A stretch of 64,000 nucleotides of DNA from Membranipora membranacea (Eukaryota; Bryozoa; Gymnolaemata; Cheilostomatida; Membraniporidae), in NCBI GenBank assembly GCA_914767715.1, contig OU612071.1, positions 14,566,948 to 14,630,947 of the forward strand, read 5' to 3'. The notes beneath the pieces are model-generated. The model did no database searches and was not told the DNA's origin. It worked only from the letters and a program-made list of their open reading frames with translations. Below, piece after piece: positions 13,401-23,930 of the stretch (positions are counted from its first letter, which is position 1; the number at the start of each line of letters is the position of its first letter). The position numbers and the translations under genes were made by a program.

Positions 13401-14032
13401 TTGTTGTTGCCCGTAATAGAGGTTTTTTCTTGGGAGTGTGTGGTTATTAATTACCACCATTAATTATAAGAATACAGAGGAAACTGTAATAACTGTGATG
13501 GGGCTGTTAAACACAAGTTGCCTTGTCTACCTTGCATGCATATTGGCTATCTTGTACCTTATTACGTTAATGGTTTATCAATCACTGGCTGTAAATGAAA
13601 AATAGTATGATATTTATGATAATGTAGAATATGGGCCTGTGAGAATGCCTAATTTATGCATCTATATTCCTTTCAGCTGAGGACGAGCAAGATACCGACG
13701 CAGAGGAAAATCAATCTAAAAATAAAGGTAAAACGCTTCTTTGTTTCTTCCTCAAAAAGCTTGTATAATATTTTGAAACAACTCAGTGATGAAACTGTTA
13801 TTCTCATGCCAAATATTTGTAGCCACATTGCCTTTAATCTATTATTAATTCCATTTCAGAAAAAAAGTGTTGGACCGAAGAGGAGATAAAGAAGCTGACC
13901 AGTGTATGGGACCTCACAAAAAAGGAACTCCCAAACAAACAAGAGATGGAAATGGCAGCGAAAAGCCTTAACAGGAGCAAGCTTGTAATACGCTCAAAGG
14001 CTCAACATCTGTTAAGAAAACTAAAACAATAA
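4496..14032 (+). CDS. Tudor / F-box-like / SANT-like protein, 11 exons
   Basis: Exons: 4496-4519, 4743-4895, 5677-5776, 9881-10135, 10555-10713, 10922-11326, 11874-11981, 12509-12631, 12969-13154, 13677-13727, 13860-14032. All junctions are GT-AG; the sum is 1,737 nt, 578 codons plus TAA. After the first two phase-0 introns every intron is phase 1. Residues about 9-59 form a Tudor-like barrel (IGDLVQALWRNGHWYKAVVI). Acidic, Ser-rich linkers follow. Residues about 232-270 resemble an F-box (LPSELWVNICLYS), and about 524-575 a SANT/Myb-like helix bundle (WTEEEIKKL). The family knowledge is that Tudor folds bind methylated Lys/Arg, F-boxes bind Skp1, and SANT domains bind histones or DNA. A chromatin-linked ubiquitin-ligase adaptor is therefore an inference. 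The start in exon 1 is the least certain part; the ATG at 4486 would give a stop after splicing. Confidence 0.8.
4743..4895 (+). other. Exon 2: Tudor-like domain
   Basis: A phase 0-0 exon of 51 codons that holds nearly the whole barrel. The aromatic residues of GHWYKA and the acidic turn KFLEDEIVKL are placed as in Tudor/SMN-type domains: W followed by Y in strand 2, then a return strand with V/I and D/E. The acceptor is tcattttcag and the donor cag/gttag. The exon would be symmetric for shuffling. Confidence 0.7.
5999..6069. repeat. 70-bp near-perfect palindrome, copy 1
   Basis: Arms read atgttcccggtttat and back as ataaaccgggaacat around a centre of acacaaaatttgtgt. A few mismatches exist in the right arm. 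It lies at the edge of the satellite and has a sister copy at 7263. Confidence 0.85.
7263..7332. repeat. 70-bp palindrome, copy 2
   Basis: Same palindrome as at 5999, with arms of about 33 bases that pair almost without mismatch around gaatt. The arms contain ttcccggtttattttgct and its complement. Confidence 0.9.
9881..10135 (+). other. Exon 4: acidic serine-rich exon, copy A
   Basis: Encodes a low-complexity acidic/Ser linker with repeated SSGSSS and DDDSSS words, of the type phosphorylated by casein kinase 2. It begins in phase 1 after gatttccag and ends in phase 1 before gttgga. It is clearly related to exon 9 at 12969: both share GNSSDQ, RVYNDSPE and EQEPV, as well as the intron bases just before (caacgcaagtgt) and after (cttttgcaccct). 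Copy A has an extra segment (HLIIEQLDQVSSSKDG). Confidence 0.8.
10922..11326 (+). other. Exon 6: F-box-like exon
   Basis: The longest exon of the gene (405 nt, phase 1-1). It opens with the F-box-like pattern LPSELWVNICLYSICQ, then DDLGTFKQLAATC, which matches the usual Leu-Pro start, hydrophobic helix and D-L positions. The following 90 residues contain several Leu/Ile/Val-rich segments without a repeat I recognise as LRR or WD40. The substrate-binding region therefore cannot be named. Acceptor ctttcttacag, donor gtgagt. Confidence 0.65.
12969..13154 (+). other. Exon 9: acidic serine-rich exon, copy B
   Basis: Duplicate of exon 4 with the same phases and conserved flanking intron bases, about 3.1 kb downstream. 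It is shorter and keeps NGSSSDSSSGSSSG. Acceptor atttcaag is weaker than in copy A. Both copies can be included in one open frame. Confidence 0.8.
13860..14032 (+). other. Exon 11: SANT/Myb-like C-terminus and stop
   Basis: Encodes a lysine-rich three-helix-like stretch starting CWTEEEIKKLTSVWDL, with the tryptophan and acidic helix-1 residues of SANT/Myb domains, then RSKLVIRSKAQHLLRKLKQ and TAA. The SANT assignment rests on tryptophan placement and length (about 50 residues) only. Confidence 0.6.
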
Positions 14033-14087
14033 ATCATAATCAAATCAACTGTTAACAAGGTGTCACTAGTTTTTTGTTTTGTTGAAT

Positions 14088-14093
14088 AATAAA
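14088..14093 (+). promoter_or_regulatory. Polyadenylation signal AATAAA
   Basis: A canonical AATAAA lies 56 bases after the stop codon of the Tudor/F-box/SANT gene, which gives a short 3' UTR. Confidence 0.6.
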
Positions 14094-14418
14094 GCTATGG
14101 TCCAAGCTAGAAACTGGCACTATTTACTCTCGGGTACATTGGATACAGTCAGTCAGATGTCATGCAGAAGTAGGCAAACATAGGGTGAATAGTATAGATT
14201 AAAACAATGACATGTACTGTGACCAGCTACTTGAACTTTTTTAAACCCATTTATCTTACACAAGGATGATAACTAAATCTCAAGATTAGATGGCTGACAC
14301 TACTCCTAATCCGACTGATATTCAACCGCAGCACCTAGAACTTTGGTATTCTAATATAGTAGTTGGAGTATTTTAGTGTTTATCAATCTGTAGAACCAGA
14401 TCTGGTTTTCGTTTTCAG

Positions 14419-14530
14419 TCAAGAAAATGGTACAACCCCCACAGCCCATCCTGACATCGAAGGGATGCTTAGCGTAATTACTAAAGTTATCTCTCACATT
14501 ACATGGAGTTATCTTCTTTTGAACAATGAC
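14419..14530 (+). other. Possible exon of unknown gene
   Basis: After a good acceptor (cgttttcag) a 37-codon frame runs to a possible donor (gtagga). It includes TAHPDIEGML and ends LLLNND. Phase would be 2 to 0, which does not fit the phase-1 exons further right, so it may belong elsewhere or be chance. Confidence 0.25.
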
Positions 14531-14569
14531 GTAGGAATATATAATGCATTTGGGGGAAAACTGATGTAT

Positions 14570-14835
14570 ATAAATTTGACACTCTGTGGGCCATATAAAA
14601 CCATATATATATATGGATATATATGGCCCACAAGGCAGGATTTTTACTACCCCCGCAGGGCAGGTATTTTACATTCCCCCGTATCCTACAATTTCTAAGT
14701 ATATATATATTTACAATACAATACAACACTAGTTCTACAGTTAACATACCATATAGCAGCAGCTCATGGATATATATATATAAATCTATATATAGTATTG
14801 TTAATAAATATATATATATATATATATATATTCAT
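14570..14835. repeat. TA-rich low-complexity DNA with small hairpin
   Basis: Several TA runs (the longest near 14,805-14,832) and a palindrome around 14,588-14,632 (tgggccatata with its complement). No gene seen. Confidence 0.7.
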
Positions 14836-16064
14836 ATGATTTATCCAAAAAACATATACCAACAATGTTACCAATGTGTTTGAATGCAGCAATTTGCAAT
14901 TTGGTCAATCTGGTTCAATTCAAAAGTAAGGAATCAAGTGTCAATAAGCATGTGGCTCTCTATGTATGGATTTAGATAACAGATTATTCAATACTCACAG
15001 TAATCAAGCAGTACAGACAATATCTGGGGATTTCTGACCTTCTGAGTCCCATTGTGCTTCAATTAAAAGTAATAACCTTTGCCTGCAAGAAAAAAACAAA
15101 AATGTAATGATTAATGACGAGCATTGATCTTTTTTATAACCTACCAAAATGGAGATTTTCCTAATAATGGTTTTATGTGAATTGTTATGTGGGTTCATTG
15201 TCATAGAGAAGCGTCTCAATAACAGTAAAAACAAGCAACTACCAAGCACCTGGCACATTTGGTTGCACAAAGAACAATATATAAAATGGTGAACATAAAT
15301 GTTGGCATTGGCCTCAGGGCAACCAAAGCTGAAATGCCAGCTATTCAAAGGCAGCACCAAATTGTTTGGCAAAATTTTACTTTAAACACAGAACTGCTTA
15401 TAACTATCATGGCATATTTCAAACTTATATATAGTATGAATACTATTTACACATATATACATAACCCTATGGTTTTTCACAACTTTCAACTTACCGATAA
15501 TGACGGGTAGAGTTATAAAGTGATTTTATTTCTATCTCATCTCAACCAAGTCTTGGAATAGTCGAAGATGGATATTCATTATTCTATTTATACTATTCAA
15601 TATGTAACATGCATTTTGAGATCATATAATTTTGTATAAAAAGGCAGTCATCTAGATTTCTCTTTCATTGCATGTTATGCTTAGTTACAATTGATTATAA
15701 AATGCTAAACCATATGTAATAATAGTAAGCACCAATGTATTAGTGATAAAAGAACCATTCAATTATGGATGAGCGAATCAATACTGACTGGAAAATGATG
15801 TTTTTCTGTATATTTTGATATCATACCAGCGGCCATATATTGAACTTGATACAGCAAACAAAATCAAAATATTAACTCAAACAAGTAACCAAGTGTACTA
15901 TTTACTGTGAACCTGTCTAAGACCTTGACATTGCAAAAACAAAGTACAGGGACACACCTTCAAACATTTTGATTCGATGAAACTACAGGTAATATAGTTT
16001 GGCACTGACACATTGTATGATATATTATCTCTTAAATCTCAAAAAAATTATTTATTTTATTTAG
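14836..16064. other. spacer, no gene supported
   Basis: AT-rich. A minus-strand frame ending with IEAQWDSEGQ at about 15,085-15,005 follows a good acceptor (tttcttgcag) and could be a terminal exon, but it is too short to support. Confidence 0.25.
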
Positions 16065-16199
16065 CTACAGAAGATCCTGCAAACAGAAGGCACTACACCT
16101 ATTGGATATTGTTTGTTCTAAGCATTGATCAGTATAACATCATGAAAACCATACAACCAGTTTTCAATTTAGCATACCAGTCGAGGCATGAATTTAAAG
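16065..16199 (+). other. Probable exon of unrecognised gene
   Basis: Flanked by tttattttatttag and aag/gtataa, phase 1-1, 45 codons with no stop. Includes NRRHYTYWILFVLS and NIMKTIQPVFNLAY. The balanced amino-acid mix looks coding. I recognise no family. It would splice in frame to the two phase 1-1 segments at 20940 and 22080 on the same strand, but the introns would be long (4.7 and 1.1 kb). Confidence 0.4.
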
Positions 16200-17523
16200 G
16201 TATAAGTCACTATAATACCTTACCAAAGTACACAAACTACCTATTGATTCAATGTATCTTTAGAAAGATATAGTAACAGATAAAAGAAACTGGCACTGAC
16301 ACATCACTTGATATAATATCTCATATATCTCGGTGGAATCAATGGCTCCAGATGTCTATACAGACTGACACCACTATGTAAATGTATGATAAAAATTGTT
16401 TGTTCAACACCGCTTATTTATAAACTACCTCATAGCAACCTAAGACTAACTCTTCAAATCATTTTTGAGCTTGCAATTTGGTCATAAAAACCTTAAGCGT
16501 GGCAGAAGCGCATAAAATCTGTTGACAGGATCAATTTTTGGGGCTATTGAATTAGCCTTTGATAATGCATTATAGCGGGTCCATGAGATAGGGTGGCTGT
16601 AATTTGTTGTTTTCCAGCCATTCAGAGTTGCCATGTTAAAATCCTGGATTTCCACAGTCATCATCAAGACTTCCTCTAACTACCGAGCCAGGGTCGAGCA
16701 TTTAGAACTCAATTGTAATCAAATCATCCAATGAAAAAAGTGTACCAAGACCTTTTGGACTTTGCGCAGTATGTCAATGATAAATGCAGGCTGGCACAAG
16801 AACTGAATACTGACTTGTACCTGCAGTTTGTGTATTGATATTCAAGTTGTCAGCTGTCAGTTGTTTGGGACATTCTTTGGCCCTCTTAGTATGAGGCTCA
16901 AAACTTTTCAGGCAGCAGAATCAGTCTAAACTCATGCTCACAGTCAAAGTGAAAGCCGAAATAAAATACAAGCTCAACATCTGAAACTGAAATTTTCAAA
17001 AAATTCCACAAATTACCGCAAATGTTAGGAGGGGGATGGAAAGAAGATTGGGTAAAAGTGATTGGAGGATTGCAAAGTTGAAAGCCAAGACGAAAGTATA
17101 GATTGATTTATCAACTCATAATCTCATGGGAACACTTTATGCCTTCTCACAAATAATGAGGCATAAATGGGAACTCTCAGACATTTCTCCTTTTTTTCTT
17201 CATTTGGCATTCAATATTTAATACTTATTTAAGCATGTTGCATCGATTGGCTAGAGAGAGAGAGAGAGTGAAACAATCAATAATCTTTACAGTATTCATT
17301 CTCCTAGAAGCTGTGATAGAAACTGATTGCGCATGGTCATGACATCTAAAATCTTTACCAGCTTCATAACTTTGTCAGACACAACAATAGGTTGTTTAAT
17401 TAAAAACAACAGCCGGCTTATATGCCACATACATATCACTATATTATATGAAATCTCTGGGTCTTACTAGAGGTGGACTACTATAGTGTTACATCTTTAT
17501 TATAATAAAAGTTACTATATTAC

Positions 17524-17667
17524 CGTGTTCAGTGTGACAAGAACCCTTAGATCCCATTGTCCCCTTGCATTCCTCATCAGCATCACATTTTCTTTCATCC
17601 AAGAATACTTCCTCGGCATCATGTACACATGCACACCACAACCTACTGTTGCAATATTCTTCAGGAA
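17524..17667 (-). pseudogene. Stray copy of receptor exon 22
   Basis: On the minus strand this segment is a diverged copy of the cysteine-rich exon at 36785-36994. Both share EEYCNS/AEYCNS, CVHDAEE, KCDADEE/KCDADAD and GTMGS with SCHTEH. The acceptor is kept (atcgtttag). The frame is open, and it could end at a new donor (cacg/gtaata), again phase 1-1. The 3' third of the parent exon is missing and a conserved cysteine (EEDCLD in the parent) is changed (EEVFLD). Similar intron bases upstream (caagcaaattatacaaa) show that DNA and not mRNA was copied. It may be a dead duplicate or an exon of a decayed paralogue. Confidence 0.75.
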
Positions 17668-17872
17668 CTAAACGATTCATTGAATGAAATTTCTTTCTTG
17701 CCGAAAAATTTTGTAACTTGCAAATCATATACAGTGTCCTTCCAAGAGAAACATAATTACAACAAGCAAATTATACAAAACTGGTATGGTTATATTCTTC
17801 ACAAAAGACAATAAACTCTTGCAAAAGTCAATATTTCAACAATCATTGAGCATCTGAAGTTGACAAAAACAA

Positions 17873-18064
17873 TCATGATTTAAACACATACAGTAGGCTG
17901 ATGTCATAGCAAGTTTTACGTGGCATAAATTGCCGTTTACGAGTATCAGAGCATTTTGATTTCAGGTACCAGTAGTGATCAATAGTATAGCTGCTACAGG
18001 ACTCAGAAAAGGTTGACTTTTGGCTCCAGCAATTATCAACATTTCTTTCACCAACACAAACCAT
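17873..18064 (-). other. Cysteine-containing open frame beside the exon-22 copy
   Basis: A minus-strand frame of 63 codons with five cysteines and several aromatics (SESCSSYTIDHYWYL). It lies upstream of the exon-22 copy in transcription sense. No splice acceptor is obvious at its start, and it does not match receptor exon 21. It could be a diverged exon or chance. Confidence 0.2.
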
Positions 18065-19387
18065 CCGAACAACATTTTGTATAGATTTGATAGCTATTAG
18101 GCTCTTTTTACTTTGATTTGTTTAAATTCCTTTCTGCATCCACATCACCCTTCCAGTGTTTTTGATGTTAAGTTTTATTTCTGGATAATTTTTTAATGCA
18201 ATAAGAAGTTTTAAGGACCAATCAGTTTACGATATTTCAATCATTCATCATCGTTGTAGTTATAGCTATATCAGACAGCTATTATCTCAGTAAGCTTTAC
18301 ATTTAGTGCTTTCATCTTCTAATTTCTATAGCTATGACTCATTTGGCAAGTTTGATTGGCAGCTCAGCCGGAGGAAGTTAGATCTCTGGCTCTCTCGTAT
18401 AATTTATCATTATAATTATACTGCTCTTTAAACTGATGATACAATATTACTCAAAGTCAGCAACTAATATCTAATAATTTAAGTCGGATAGAAGGCTTCG
18501 GTTTTGTAAATGGTTTCTTATCATGCAAATTGTTCATTGATATGCTAATATGCTAATTTCTAATGGCTGTATCCAAATAGTGAATATTATTGGCTCAAGT
18601 ATTCATTGTAATTATCCTACTAAAGTTTATAAAATATCTTTAGCGATAAATTGGGTCTATAATTTGTAACCTTCTGCGTTGAGGAGCTGTTTTCCCTTAG
18701 GAGCTTGTTTCATAATGTCCTCTTCAATCAATAATTGTAAGGGTTTAATATTGTAATCTGTGTAATATATCATTTGTAATGGAACATGTTATTTGACAGG
18801 CTGTCAATTTTGATGATGTTATGTAGAAGACGGCTTGATTGCTCACCAGATAATATCACACCATTCTTCTCCTGTTCCATTGTTGTTACAATGTCTGTAT
18901 TTTCATAGGTTGTGACTTCAATGATAAACAATTTTACCACAATTCAGTTAGCAATTCAATAAAATTACACACCAGCCCAGTAGGCACTGCTAGTTGGGAT
19001 AAACTGATCCTTGCTGTAAGGCTGACATATACAAACCAGCTCAGATAGAAAGAAGTTCTAAGCCAGCCTCTTCTTGCTGAGTTTAGTCTGATTCCAAATC
19101 TTAGCCGGGTAAGGGTATGGTGAATCACCTTTTTGGTAGTTCTCTAGTCCTTATTGTTACGTCACAACAGAATGTTTCTCCATTCTCATTCATATTGGCC
19201 CCATGGAAGTAAACCAAAACTCTATCTTGGCTGTATCTCATCTTGCTGAAATGTCTTCACATAAATACCGCCAATGTAGAGCCTGTATAATGTATGTTCT
19301 ATCAAACCCTCATCTGGATTTTGACTTCAACTTATCAGGGGCCAGGCTCAATGCAGCAGATACAATGAGAACCAAAAATTGTTGTAT
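18065..19387. other. spacer, no gene supported
   Basis: AT-rich sequence without a convincing spliced frame, tandem repeat or RNA gene. Confidence 0.3.
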
Positions 19388-20013
19388 TTAAAGACTTTGT
19401 TTGAGGCTGCTCTTTTGTATCACATCTTATTCTCCATATTTTATTCTATCATGTAAGCGATTTTCAGCTTTATAATCCAAATATTGAGGAAGCTATGGCC
19501 TCTCAAACTTCCAAGGTGACGGCAATTTATCGGCAGTAAGAATCAGCCGGCAATCCCTAGGGTACGTCACTAATATTGATGATCAAAATGTTCAAATCTG
19601 TAACGGTCTCGAACCCAGGTCCAAATGGCTTTGCAGGCGACGCCACCAATACTTAGCTATATTGTTTACTGGCTAACCTAGTTGGTCCAAGTAGCCTATA
19701 GGTTTTGGGGCCCGGGTTCCATTCCCACCCAGGTCTGAATTTTGATCATCATCTTATCTGTGTGATTATTAGTGTATTAATTAATAACTCATAATGTCTA
19801 TGCCACATGTCTATGGTTGTGACATACCCCAGGGGAAACATCCGCTTATTCCCAATGCCGACGATTGAAGGCAATCACCCTAGAAGTTTGAGAGGCCATA
19901 ACTTCCTCAATATTTGGATTCTAAAGCTGAAAATTGCTCACATGATAGAATTAAATATGGAGAATAAGATGTGATACAAAAGAGCAGCCTCAAACAAAAT
20001 CTTTAAGAGACAA
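19388..20013. mobile_element. Foldback element with tRNA-like core
   Basis: The left arm (about 19,388-19,515) and the right arm (about 19,875-20,013) are reverse complements with few mismatches: gaggctgctcttttgtatca pairs with tgatacaaaagagcagcctc. The interior has a tRNA-like B box (cgggttccattccc near 19,710) and an inverted relative of it (tctcgaacccagg near 19,608). This looks like a MITE or foldback element that contains SINE heads in both orientations. Confidence 0.8.
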
Positions 20014-20473
20014 ACTGTTGCAAACATGAAAGATAGATAATTTTAAAATCCTAGCAGTCAACACTATCAACAGTTCTTGATGTGGAGTAATTATTCGGAG
20101 CGAATCCACAAATATTATGTTAATGCTTTGTATTTGATTGTTTGGTGAGATGCCAGCTCAGTAGGTACATGATATAGTCTGTGTGTAATAATTATTCAGA
20201 TTCTCTGTGATCTTGCCTTGGCTCTAATTTTCCACCCAACAACGGAGAATATCAAAGCCAACACTTTAGCTAATAATGACTCTTAGACACAGGCCAATAA
20301 CAGCAACAGGGAATTCAACCAATAGCAATAATGAATTCCTTACTTATACAGAATCTAGTCTGTATCTCAGCTGCCGTAGCTGAAGTACTGTACATATTGA
20401 GATTTTCAGGCACATTATTAATTATGTTTTGAAGTAGAATTAAGCAGGATCTTATAGATATAGGAAAAGGGAG

Positions 20474-20710
20474 CGGCCGTGGCGCAATGGGTAAGGCATG
20501 GGTCTCTCAATCGAGAAGAGGTCCCGTGTTCGATTCCCGGCGAGTCATGGTGGTGTCAGGAAGAGCATCCGACCTCAAATGCTCCTGTGCCCCATCAGGA
20601 TCCAGTCCGTAGACCCGTACTGATACTGAGACAAAAATAACCTAGCACCATCATGGTTTCTCACACAGTATCACAGGGTATCGAGACTATAAATGGACGT
20701 GAGTTTTTTA
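20474..20710 (+). mobile_element. tRNA-derived SINE
   Basis: Starts with RNA polymerase III promoter boxes: A box tggcgcaatggg and B box tgttcgattccc, about 35 bases apart. The body has ggtgtcaggaagagcatccg, a word also seen (with changes) in the 5' part of the LINE near 200. The 3' part ends near tatcgagactataaatgg. The stems of a true tRNA are not kept, so this is a SINE and not a tRNA gene. Confidence 0.7.
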
Positions 20711-20939
20711 TAGATATAGGAAACTTGCCACCAAACAGGAATAAATAAACAAATCAACTGCTTTTCATTTCTCGTGATAAAGCCACACTGTCAGAATATT
20801 AGTATTGAAAAAAGAATAACATCTTCCATCTAATGTTTCACTTTCGCAAGTACATTGTGGCCTGCTGAAATAATGCTCTATTATCTTTTTAGTAAGCTTC
20901 CATGATTTAGTAACATTGATTTTATTATCTCATTCACAG

Positions 20940-20987
20940 AAAAATATCTTGAATATTTCAAAACAGGAGAAAAGATGGTGTTTACAG
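20940..20987 (+). other. Possible 48-nt exon of unrecognised gene
   Basis: Between ctcattcacag and acag/gtaaag lies a stop-free, phase 1-1 segment coding for EKYLEYFKTGEKMVFT. Same strand and phase as the segments at 16065 and 22080. Short length keeps confidence low. Confidence 0.3.
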
Positions 20988-22079
20988 GTAAAGGTATATA
21001 GAAAACTGATCGATCTTTCTAATAAAATCTGATGTATTTCATTGACAGCACTAAAATGACATTGACCTTCTGTTTTGATGACTGCTTCCTCGAGCCGCTA
21101 GAAGGAAAAAGTATATAACTTGATTCATACATGTTAATCGGTAACGTAATCATTCATTTTGTTATTCTTTAAATTAATTGATCTGTCAATTGATTATGTG
21201 GTTAAAGATGATGAATAATACAATACATCCATATCTAAATTGAAGATAGTTTTTTTGTGCATCAAGGGAGTTTCAGTTTCATCTCCGCCATAACAAGATT
21301 CACTGGATCCTGATAATATTGCCTCCTATGGGAATTAGAGCTTAATGTTCCACAAGTAAGGCAGAAATGAGAGCATATATCAAACTACCAACCACCCCCG
21401 CACTTCGTCAGATACTCAAAAGTTGAAGCTATAAAAGTTGTGGATAGATCAAATAAAAGGATGAAAGATTTATTGTTATCCAGTCTAGAGTATTTATATG
21501 TTTATGGTAATTATAAAGTAAACCTTGTCGCAATATAATCTGAAAATGAAATTGGAGGAATGACCACTTAGTCTTGCTCATAATGAATATCTGCCTCTCA
21601 TAATACAAGGCTATTTCATTTTAACACTGATAGAACTATATATTCACAAGGTCGTTGTAACTTTGTAACTTCATATTCGTAATATTGCAAAAGTATTTAA
21701 AAACCTACGATTTGAAAATAATTCCGCTGGGGACTTTCAATTAGAATAAGCGATGCTTTACAGAAGCAAGTTAACACTATCACATCGCTCTAAATTGTCG
21801 CTCATTTTGTGTTTCAATTGGACAAAATCCTTCCCATATCGCTCACTCAGAGTGTGTTTAGTTCCATCAATTAATGAGCGATCTAAAAGCAAGACCTCTA
21901 GAAGGTCTCCCTCAGACTGTGAGTAAGCGATCATATTGCGATGTTGGCTGTTTTTAACTGAAAGACCCCTTGCATAACTTTAATCTGTAATTATAATTTT
22001 CCTATGATGGGAATCTAGACACAGTTTTGTTAGTCAACCATCGGCCAGCTATTATGGTCCGGATTGCTTATTTTTACAG

Positions 22080-22256
22080 TATATATCAAAGACCACTTGT
22101 CACGGTCTTATAGATTGAGAAAAGTATCAACATACCTTTGGTTTCTACTCCTTCTCTCCTTCTTTCCTTATGATGACAAACCATTTACTACCACACACTA
22201 CCCAAAGTTCATTGCATGTTATAGTCAAGCAGTTACTTATGATAAAGTTGTGTCCG
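22080..22256 (+). other. Probable exon of unrecognised gene
   Basis: After tatttttacag a 59-codon frame runs to tccg/gttagc, phase 1-1. It includes KDHLSRSYRLRK, then a hydrophobic stretch (TYLWFLLLLSFFPY), then FIACYSQAVTYDKVV. The hydrophobic stretch is too short for a clear membrane span. No known family recognised. Confidence 0.4.
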
Positions 22257-22624
22257 GTTAGCATGGTAAAAAATACAACACTCTACTTTGCATGATTAAT
22301 TGATGGTTGAAAATGTGCCTCCCATGAAAGAAGGCAACTCGGTGCTCAATCCACAGTGCTTAAGCTCTGCATGGTGCTGTTATTACACACACTGATCGTG
22401 TGATATACTAAAGCACGTAAATCTCTAATCAATCGATATTGACCTAACTCATTTAGTACACAAGCACACAACACAAGCAATTTGTTGGGAAGATGGGGCC
22501 CCTATTGGAGTTTACTAATTAGGAGCGGGTACAGTCACTTGGTACTTGGTGTAGTGTATGATTTAGATAGTGTATGTTTAGATTTTACGATTCCGACAAA
22601 AAAGTCAAACCAATGGAGGAACAG

Positions 22625-22872
22625 AGGGTACGTAACAGGCTTTAAGTTCTAGGGGAGGCAGAGATGCTCTGCCTCACCTAGAATGCTCAATTGAGTGGCC
22701 TAGAAATTGAATATAAATATAATTGAATATTACATGTCAGAATCAGCTTCCACTTGCTATTCATATCGTTAAAACGCTTTGGAGGCTTGGATTGACCCGG
22801 CGCTACCTCACACCCGCAAGTTCTTTTGTGCATCCTTACCATTTTTTTAAAAAAACTACGGCCCTGCGTAAG
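22625..22872. mobile_element. hAT-like MITE, copy 1
   Basis: Shares ttctaggggaggcagaga, gtggccta, catgtcagaatcagct and the right end actacggccctg with copies near 52.2 and 58.5 kb. The left terminal bases are eroded. Terminal CAGGG...CCCTG type ends suggest hAT ancestry. About 240 bp, no coding capacity. Confidence 0.7.
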
Positions 22873-23744
22873 CCTCAATTGAATATTCTACAACAAGACA
22901 TAAGATGTGCAAAGCTCATTATACATACATTGAGTGGCATTATGAAAGGAAACCATCATTGCTAATCCAATCACGATCAACTAGTAATCGCTTCCAATCG
23001 GTCAATTTGATGAAGTATTATTGCTTGCAATGAATTCCCAGCCAAGATACACCTCAAAGTACGCGCTGCCATTGTACCAAGCCAGTTTTCTATTTTAACC
23101 TTGTGGTTGTTGCTAACTGAAACAAAAACCATTGGGGAGTGAATAATGTCCCTTTCTACACCTTACTGCTTTTGTACCATAAAATTGTTATTTATATTCC
23201 TAGTTCTATATAGCGGATGACTTTGGGCTTAAGACTCTGAATGTCGTCAGGAGGCGATAGTTGGAGTCATACACCAAGAGTGGCATAAAACAGCCAAGGT
23301 TTTTGACTGCTGTATTCTTCCCTACCTTTAGAAAACAGCACCTTCGCTATGAGTTTTGTCTCACGGCGACCATCGTATTCATTTATATGTTTGAAGCATT
23401 TGGTCAGGTTGTACATTATTGTGATTCAGAGTTATGACCTCATGACAATTGAAGAGAAAACCTCATTTTGAATATCATGATGCACACGGACGGACACATC
23501 AAAGCAAACTATTTTTCCTGAAACGCAATAATATGATTGTAGACCAGAGAATATTTTGCAACATTTCTTCTACGAGCCCAAGCACATTTCCCAACTGCTT
23601 CGAGGAAGACGCTCATAAGAAAAGTATAACAATAATTCTCAAAACTTGAAAGCACTATGGTACAATCTTACAATAGTGCCATGATCTGGCAAACCAGGGT
23701 TACCCCTGGCATGTCTCATCAATTGAAAGCTGACATTAATACGA
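22873..23744. other. spacer with weak coding-like segments
   Basis: A short segment at 23,204-23,260 after tatattcctag could code for FYIADDFGLKTLNVVRRR and stop. A 66-codon frame at 23,449-23,649 lacks a good acceptor. Neither is supported well enough to call. Confidence 0.2.
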
Positions 23745-23930
23745 TTGTAGAGGATTAGAACCCATCATCATGGTTGGCTTGCTTGGTGGTTGGGGTTCGA
23801 CCTAGACAATCTGATTCGAATCCAGGTCATTACTCATGCCGCTAATGGAGGTGAGCTCTCCATATATTAGCCTAGCTTGCCCACTCCTACTTTGTATAGG
23901 GTCGCGCTAAGTTGAATTTAATATTGTATG
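23745..23930 (+). mobile_element. SINE-like repeat, family B copy 1
   Basis: tRNA-like head (tggtggttgggg with a B-box-like gattcgaatcc) followed by a body (ccgctaatggaggtgagctc, cccactcctac) that recurs near 59.76 kb, with a further head-and-tail relative near 62.87 kb. Confidence 0.6.

Noticed and set aside
15004-15372. Minus-strand gene of 122 codons
   Set aside because: Low-complexity, unlikely composition; only the last 25 codons follow a good acceptor, and nothing upstream joins them.
16469-16838. Pseudogene with coding-like frames
   Set aside because: The plus strand reads protein-like across three stops and a frameshift, while the minus strand is open for 66 codons over the same bases. 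I cannot decide between them and recognise neither.
23449-23649. Plus-strand exon of 66 codons
   Set aside because: Protein-like composition but no pyrimidine-rich acceptor and no phase match to the other segments.
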